Positions 60,401-64,000 of a stretch of DNA of 64,000 nt are shown here, in pieces. A program made the translations under genes and the position numbers. The DNA lies in NCBI GenBank assembly GCA_951804985.1, contig OX638134.1:7572790-7636789 (forward strand), in the 5' to 3' direction. Below the pieces are notes generated by a model. It searched no databases. It was not told the DNA's origin and saw only the letters and a program-made list of their open reading frames with translations. Numbering within the stretch: position 1 is the first letter of the stretch; each line of letters opens with the position of its first letter. The stretch is from Dryomyza anilis. Taxonomy: Eukaryota; Arthropoda; Insecta; Diptera; Dryomyzidae.

Positions 60401-63400
60401 TTGAATTTGTTTTGTTGCTTACGCATTATACATGGTTAAGAGATTGATGGATGTGATTACGATGTAGTTTTTGTATTTTTTTGTTATATTTTTAATATTA
60501 CAAATATGCAAAATTTCCATTACATTTTCAATTACATATATTTTTAGATCGGTAATTAGATTTTTAATGGTTTTAGTGAATATTTTAATTAAAATAATGA
60601 AAAAATTAATTATATTAATTTAAATTTGATTTTAAGTAAAAAAAAATGAATTCTAAGTAAAAAATTGAATTTTGAGTGTAATTTTAAATTTTGAGGAAAT
60701 ATTTAAATCTGAGTGAAAAATTGAATTTTGAGTAAAAAAGTGAATTTTAGTGATAAATTTAATTTTTAGTGAACATTTGAATTTTGAGTAATAATTTGAA
60801 TTTTGAGTGAAAAATTGAATTTTGAGTAAAAAATTATATTTTGAGTGAAAATTTGAATTTTGAGTAAAAAATTTAATTTTGAGTGAAAAATTGAATTTTC
60901 AGTAAAAAAAATTTAATTTTGAGTGAAATATTAATTTTTTTGTAAAAATTTTAATTTTGAGTGAAAAATTTAATTTTGATGAAAAAATTGAATTTTAAGT
61001 AAAAAAAAATGAATTTTTAGTGAATAATTGAATTTGGTTGAAAAATTGAATTTAAGTAAAAATTTGAATTTTGAGTAAAAATTTGAATTTTTAGTGAAAA
61101 ATTGAATTTTTAGTGAAAAATTTAATTTTGAGTGAAAAAATTGAATTTGAAGTAAAAAAATTGGTTGAAAAATTGAATTTAAGTAAAAATTTGAATTATG
61201 AGTAAAAATTTGAATTTTGAGTGAAAAATTGAATTTCGAGTAAAAAATTTAATTTTGAGTGAAAAATTGAATTTTCAGTAAAAAAAAAAATAATTTTGAG
61301 TGAAAAATTGAATATTGAGTTAAAAATTTAATTTTTAGTGAAAAATTGCATGCAAATTGAATTTTTAGTGAAAAATTGAATTTTTAGTGAAAAATTGAAT
61401 TTTTAGTGAAAAATTGAATTTTTAGTGAAAAATTGAATTTTTAGTGAAAAATTGAATTTTTAGTGAAAAATTGAATTTTTAGTGAAAAATTGAATTTTTA
61501 GTGAAAAATTGAATTTTTAGTGAAAAATTGAATTTTTAGTGAAAAATTGAATTTTTAGTGAAAAATTGAATTTTTAGTGAAAAATTGAATTTTTAGTGAA
61601 AAATGGAATTTTTAGTGAAAAATGGAATTTTTAGTGAAAAATTGAATTTTTAGTGAAAAATTGAATTTTTAGTAAAAAAAATTATTTTAAGTGAAAAATT
61701 GAATTTTGAGTGAAAAATTGAATTTTGCGTGAAACATTTTAGACTTATTTTTTTTGACAAATTTTATTTTGAGTGAAAAATTTAATTTTGAGTGAAAAAT
61801 TTAATTTTGAGTGAGAAATTGAATTTTAAGTGAAAAATTGCATTTTGAGTGAAATGGTGAAAAATTGAATTTTGAGTGAAAAATTGAATTTCTAGTGAAA
61901 AATTGAATTTATGGTGAAAAATTGAATTTTGAGTGAAAAATTAAATTTTTAGTGAAAAATTGAATTTTTAGTGAAAATGGAATTTTTTAGTGAAAAATTG
62001 AATTTTTAGTGAAAAATTAAATTTTTAGTGACAAATTGAATTTTGAGCGATAATTTCAATTTTGTGTGAAGAATTGAAATTTGATTGAAAATTTAAATTT
62101 TAGTGAAAATTTTAAGTTTTAGTGAAAAATTGAATTTTATAGTGAAAAAATGAATTTTTAGTGAAAAATTGAATTCTTAGTGAAAAATTGAATTTTGAGT
62201 GAAAAATTGAATTTTGAGTGAAAAATTGAATTTTGAGTGAAACATTGAATTTTGGTTGAAAAATTGAATTTTGGGTGAAAAATTTAGTTTTGAGTGAAAA
62301 AGTGAATTTTGAGTAAAAAAAATAAATTTTAAGTGAAAAATTGAATTTTCAGTAAAAAAAATTTAATTTGAGAAAAAATGAATTTTTTGTGAAAGTTTGA
62401 ATTTTTAGTGAAAATTTTAATTTTTAGTGAAAAATTGAATTTTAAATGAAAACTTTATTTTTTATTAAAAAATTCTAATTTTAAGTGAAATTTCCCTTTT
62501 CCACAAATTTTACAAATTTCTCTAAATTTAAGCCATCTACTTAATTCTCCATCCACACTTTTTAATGCTGATTTATTAGCTTCACTACTTAAAACTTAAC
62601 TTCCACAACTATACGATGATGATTTCATAAACAATTATAATCCTTCGAAACGTTGCCACCCTTTTGTGTCCTTCTGCCGCCTACGCATGGCACCACTTTG
62701 CGCATTAAACACATCTACTAATTGCTGTGTCCTCTCCCTCCATCTCTTTCTTTTCCAACTCACGAGCAGGAGCTGCAACAATCGTTACGAAGCTTATTTG
62801 TCAAATGACAACAATTTGTTGTTTGTTGGCAACATATTGCAGTGAGTTGTTGTTTTTTGTGTCAGTTGTTGTTGTATTTATTTGAAGTTATTTCGTTTTT
62901 GTGGATTATAAAAACCAGTTCAGTTCGTATAGTGAAAAATTTAATATTCGGATTTAAATGCATATGTTGTAGGTCGATATTCATTTAGATAAAAAATGGC
63001 CATTTAATTAGGTAGTTTTTATTGTTGTTTTTGGTTCTATTTTATGTTGTTGTATATAATGTTCAGTTTTTTTATATTTCACTAAAAATTAAATTTTTTG
63101 AATAATTTATCCAAGTCTAAAATAAAATTAAAATTAAGAAAAAATCTCTCCTGTGCTTAACAGCGCGTATTTAATGCAAAACATTCTAAAGATATCGCAG
63201 GACACTTGTCCTGCTATATATCTGTCAGTCAGTTAAACGTCAAACATGTGCAAACAAGTCAAGCGTTAAAATGCCGCACAAAAGGCTGCAAAAAACGCCC
63301 GAAAAATGTGCAAATATTTAAAAAGGCAACTTTTGACTTGAAACAAATACTGATTTTTATCGCAAATATATTTAAATGTTTTCAAGTGAAATCGAGCATT

Positions 63401-63747
63401 TAAAAAAAGAAAATTACAAAAATAATAAAAAAAAAACCTAACATGCAAATAAGTTTTTGCACATTGCCCTGCCCACACACACGTCATAAAAAAAACACAA
63501 AGTTTATACAACCCATACATCCTGCCATTTAACCCACACCCTCTGTAAAACATATGCGCCAAATACCAACAGAAAGTAGAAATTGTATCTCAAACTTACG
63601 TCGCAAATCTCTGGGATCGGAATTATTACTGCGAGGACTCTCACCCTTGTCAGCATCGTAATCGTTTGATCCTTCCATCGATTCGTGTGATGTGCATGTC
63701 GGACTCGCCGAATCCGTACGAAACGATTCGCTGCCGTTGAATAAATT
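45478..63747 (-). CDS. tey: tey-like RNF220-middle-domain protein (3' seven exons; 5' end beyond the window)
   Basis: Seven exons on the minus strand: 63747-63600, 52229-51706, 50102-49944, 49813-49471, 49398-49191, 46553-46238 and 45669-45478. Phases agree at all six junctions and give 629 residues before the TAG. Order: a Ser/Asp-rich acidic start; poly-His/Gln and poly-Gly; CPVCGIKLTPEEWNSHFLSE, a zinc-binding module; NRWETFQRIRNNRQNRL, the hallmark of the RNF220 middle domain; FCSSCPICKRKY; acidic and Thr/Asn-rich linkers; a basic SRKRKYEE; poly-Asn and poly-Gln; then EEYKCFICKTGIKDF with YFHQSC. Vertebrate RNF220 ends in a RING finger; here no RING is seen, only this shorter CxxC...HxxxC finger. 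In Drosophila the related tey acts in muscle to repress Toll and guide motor axon targeting. The gene name is inferred from this domain and its position near Oat. Confidence 0.82.
45910..46110. repeat. T-rich low-complexity tract in the last tey intron
   Basis: About 120 bases of almost pure T with scattered A (45925-46045), followed by an A-rich run to 46130. Together the two can pair partly. On the transcribed strand this is an A-run followed by U-rich sequence only in reverse order, so it is not the polypyrimidine tract of the last acceptor. Confidence 0.6.
46514..48065. repeat. Tandem duplication, 776-bp unit, including part of a tey exon
   Basis: Positions 46514-47289 and 47290-48065 are near-identical copies in direct orientation, joined directly. 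The first 95 bases agree exactly; I count about fifteen to twenty differences over the rest. The unit begins inside the tey exon that ends at 46553 (its first 40 nt on the minus strand plus the splice acceptor) and runs through intronic DNA and a transposon-like segment. Copy two therefore carries a second acceptor and a partial exon. Confidence 0.9.
46590..47185 (+). mobile_element. Unclassified dispersed element inside the duplication
   Basis: Starts near CTACTAGCTGGACCCATGCA and ends near TTAGTTTTATATATGTAGAT. Ends of the type CTAGCTG(G)ACCC...ATATATGTAGAT are common in insect dispersed repeats. The interior has a short run of GTGTGGTGAGTTTTA repeats and TGGGCGTAAAAGTGGGCGTG. Near its left end it contains ATTCTTCCCGG and CAATTCTTCCCC, the reverse complement of the satellite unit at 42735 and 58375. 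Its second copy is at 47366-47961. No protein is encoded. Confidence 0.45.
48291..48616 (-). mobile_element. tRNA-derived SINE, copy 3
   Basis: Flanked by a 12-bp perfect target duplication AGCCCTACCCAT (48279-48290 and 48617-48628). On the minus strand the head reads GGTGGCTCGTTTGGTTAGCG and, after an insertion of about 20 bases relative to copy 1, a B box GGGTTCAATTTC. The body with TGGCAAACTTACGAG and TTTGAGTACAAATATAACAC matches copies 1 and 2. It lies in a tey intron. Confidence 0.88.
49944..50102 (-). CDS. tey: tey exon with RNF220 middle-domain core
   Basis: A 159-nt phase-0 exon encoding TFQRIRNNRQNRLRIKVRKR and then a segment ending in CSSCPICKRKYALESGKLPE. The basic Arg-rich helix followed by a CxxCxxC cluster is the conserved heart of the RNF220 family; human RNF220 has a closely similar WETFQR...NRQ segment. 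Confidence 0.88.
50500..51480. repeat. Tandem repeat in tey intron, ~250-330-bp unit, three copies
   Basis: Three copies start near 50514, 50761 and 51094 with ATTCCGACATGTTCTCTCTG and AATATGAATATTTATTAAAT. They continue with CACCAGATCGTGTGTTCTCT, CATCGAAACAAAACCCATCC and CCCGACATTTTTGATA. Copy one is shortened. A fragment of the same family (CAACAGGTCGTATATTCTCT) sits at about 52996. Short frames in it share a residue pattern but are not conserved proteins. Confidence 0.8.
51706..52229 (-). CDS. tey: tey exon with poly-His/Gln and first zinc module
   Basis: The reading frame is set by the downstream CPVCGIKLTPEEWNSHFLSE and HNRWE and stays open back to 52229, where CCCACAG gives a phase-matched acceptor. 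The polypyrimidine tract is weak, so the acceptor is the least certain junction of the gene. The first 60 residues are Thr/Ser then His/Gln repeats; a Gly-rich stretch precedes the zinc module. The exon ends at donor GTGAGT in phase 0. Confidence 0.8.
52300..53040. other. Unannotated part of the large tey intron
   Basis: AT-rich sequence. A possible element lies between ACTGAAAAAACTGATGTGG (about 52486) and TTTTTTTTGCAGCGTGTGG (about 52910), but the ends match too poorly to call. Nothing else seen. Confidence 0.35.
53040..53285. repeat. Short tandem repeat, ~60-bp unit
   Basis: Three to four copies of a unit with AAAACTAGTCAATAACTGGT, then AGTGATTTGAAGAGTAGATC and CCTGCCAG-type words. Confidence 0.7.
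53290..54600. other. tey intron, unique sequence
   Basis: The section from about 53800 to 54480 is unique, less AT-rich and free of repeats (for example AAGGCAGCAACAACAAGCGG and GCATCGATTTCATATGCCGT). In an 11-kb intron of a developmental regulator this is the kind of island where enhancers or conserved elements sit, but no specific site can be named. Confidence 0.35.
54867..55268. mobile_element. MITE with TTACCCTACACCCTAAATGA ends and internal duplication
   Basis: The left end TTACCCTACACCCTAAATGA and the right end on the other strand TTACCCCTAAACTCTAAATG form terminal inverted repeats of about 25 bp. Inside, a segment of about 175 bp is duplicated in tandem (from about 54930 and from about 55108), each with GCAGCCAACTT, TACGCTTCGTATTTCTTTAG and TTTGACAGTTAAA. 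No coding capacity. Confidence 0.65.
56039..57581. mobile_element. TIR element of the TACACAG family with foldback and AAACACTTT repeats (element B)
   Basis: The left end reads TACACAGAAAAAATAATCAA and the right end on the other strand TACACAGAAAATAATAATCG. The left 300 bp is a strong foldback (56051-56345). The right part (56340-57540) is full of diverged AAACACTTCAAATATTTGTG and GTTTGTGGGAAACAC words, densest at 57215-57500 as a tandem array. No transposase. No clear target duplication, so the call rests on the ends and on similarity to elements A and C. Confidence 0.5.
56051..56345. repeat. Long foldback in tey intron
   Basis: Arms of about 130-140 bp face each other around a short loop at 56174-56198. 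The inner 17 bp pair perfectly (TTGTACGTCAATGCAGC and GCTGCATTGACGTACAA). Outer parts with ATTAATCAGTCCAGCAATGA and AATGAAAACATTTGCTATT pair with small bulges; one arm has an extra segment of about 20 bases (CAATTGCTGATTTAACTAC). Confidence 0.85.
57582..58370. other. tey intron, unremarkable
   Basis: AT-rich intronic sequence with no repeats or conserved words recognised. Confidence 0.45.
58375..59190. repeat. GAATTGTCTCGGGAAA minisatellite, second array
   Basis: Same family as 42735-44790 and in the same orientation as its main part. Higher-order blocks of about 130-180 bp repeat (AAGAATTGTTTGGGAAAGAA with TGTCAGTGGAATAATTGTCT appears at about 58626, 58796 and 58951). It lies in a tey intron about 14 kb from the first array. 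Confidence 0.85.
59191..60585. other. tey intron, partly unique sequence
   Basis: From about 59530 to 59870 the sequence is unique and richer in GC (a G run at 59561-59569, then GAAGAGGAAGTCTCTGCCAT and CGCCTCACATTTATCTTAAT). It is a candidate regulatory island; nothing more specific is visible. The rest is AT-rich. Confidence 0.4.
60590..62490. repeat. 19-bp satellite array (TTTAGTGAAAAATTGAATT), opposite orientation
   Basis: About 95-100 tandem copies of TTTAGTGAAAAATTGAATT, the reverse complement of the unit at 32754-33900. The core at 61350-61670 is nearly homogeneous; the flanks carry a TTTTGAGTGAAAAATTGAA variant that is absent from the other array. It sits in the 11-kb tey intron. Confidence 0.95.
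62500..63598. other. tey intron next to the 5' exon, unique sequence
   Basis: Unique intronic DNA. A less AT-rich patch lies at about 62640-62880 (CGTTGCCACCCTTTTGTGTC, CAGTGAGTTGTTGTTTTTTG) and another at 63140-63300. No feature can be named. Confidence 0.4.
63600..63747 (-). CDS. tey: tey exon, first one in the window
   Basis: Bounded by acceptor TTTTTTTACAG and donor GTAAGT. One frame is open throughout and reads NLFNGSESFRTDSASPTCTS and then an acidic Ser-rich stretch to DPRDLR. It ends in phase 1, which fits the next exon at 52229 after an 11.4-kb intron. Upstream coding exons lie past position 64000. Confidence 0.75.
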
Positions 63748-64000
63748 CTGTAAAAAAAAATAAAAGAAAAAACAAATTCTTATAGTAATAGTGCAAATAT
63801 TGTGTTATAAAAATAGCACAGTCGGAAAATATTGAGATATATGCAAAAAAGAAAAGCATAAAAACACATTTAAACTTCTGTTAAATCCCTTATAGCAGCT
63901 GATAATTGGATTTTCGCAAGCAACACACACTTGAATCTTATATCCTTTAACAGCTCCTTCCCTTTATCTGTGCACACCATGTTTCGATCTGGCAGCATTT
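63748..64000. other. tey intron at the right edge
   Basis: Sequence upstream of the 63747 exon on the minus strand: an A-rich run next to the exon supplies the polypyrimidine tract of its acceptor. No further exon is recognised before the window ends. Confidence 0.4.

Overview
The window reads as nuclear DNA of a higher fly (Diptera, Brachycera), probably not Drosophila itself. The exons are GC-richer islands with fly-style poly-Gln, poly-Ala, poly-His and poly-Asn runs and canonical GT/AG introns. They sit in very AT-rich DNA loaded with minisatellites, foldback/TIR elements, solo LTRs and a tRNA-derived SINE. There is no bacterial or viral gene organisation. About 11% of the window is coding.

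Four conserved genes are visible. (1) AIMP2 on the + strand (exons at 2797-2949, 3609-3837 and 4408-4784) is a scaffold subunit of the multi-aminoacyl-tRNA synthetase complex; its first coding exon is not resolved. (2) A complete NR2C-type nuclear receptor, Hr78, lies on the - strand (14822-10289, four exons, about 732 aa). (3) A complete mitochondrial ornithine aminotransferase, Oat, lies on the - strand (39581-35371, four exons, about 428 aa). (4) The C-terminal 629 codons of an RNF220-middle-domain protein, best matched to Drosophila teyrha-meyrha (tey), lie on the - strand (63747-45478, seven exons). Its 5' part lies beyond the right edge. Introns were joined by matching splice phase and by homology to remembered family members; every junction listed keeps the reading frame. 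From memory, Hr78, Oat and tey are close to each other in polytene division 78 of D. melanogaster, so the order looks like conserved synteny.

Layout: 0.5-2.0 kb, 41-bp minisatellite; 2.4-4.8 kb, AIMP2; 5.2-6.3 kb, hAT-like element; 7.2-7.7 kb, solo LTR; 8.0-8.7 kb, broken LINE reverse transcriptase; 9.2-9.5 kb, MITE; 10.3-14.8 kb, Hr78 with three tandem palindromes in its last intron; 16.5-17.6 kb, possible non-coding first exon (+); 18-31 kb, a gene desert of tandem repeats, a second hAT-like element, two SINEs, a TIR element with a 21-bp minisatellite inside, and another solo LTR; 32.8-33.9 kb, 19-bp satellite; 34.0-34.8 kb, possible non-coding exon (-); 35.4-39.6 kb, Oat; 40.0-40.7 and 42.7-44.8 kb, tandem repeats; 45.5-63.7 kb, tey, whose introns hold a 776-bp tandem duplication that copies part of an exon, a third SINE, MITEs, a foldback, and further copies of both satellites.

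The most interesting signals are not protein genes. They are: a set of elements that share a short TACACAG-type terminal inverted repeat but enclose different tandem arrays; two satellite families shared between distant loci and present in opposite orientations; a triple palindrome in an Hr78 intron that could make long hairpin RNA; a SINE family with clean target-site duplications; and a recent duplication that made a partial second copy of a tey exon.
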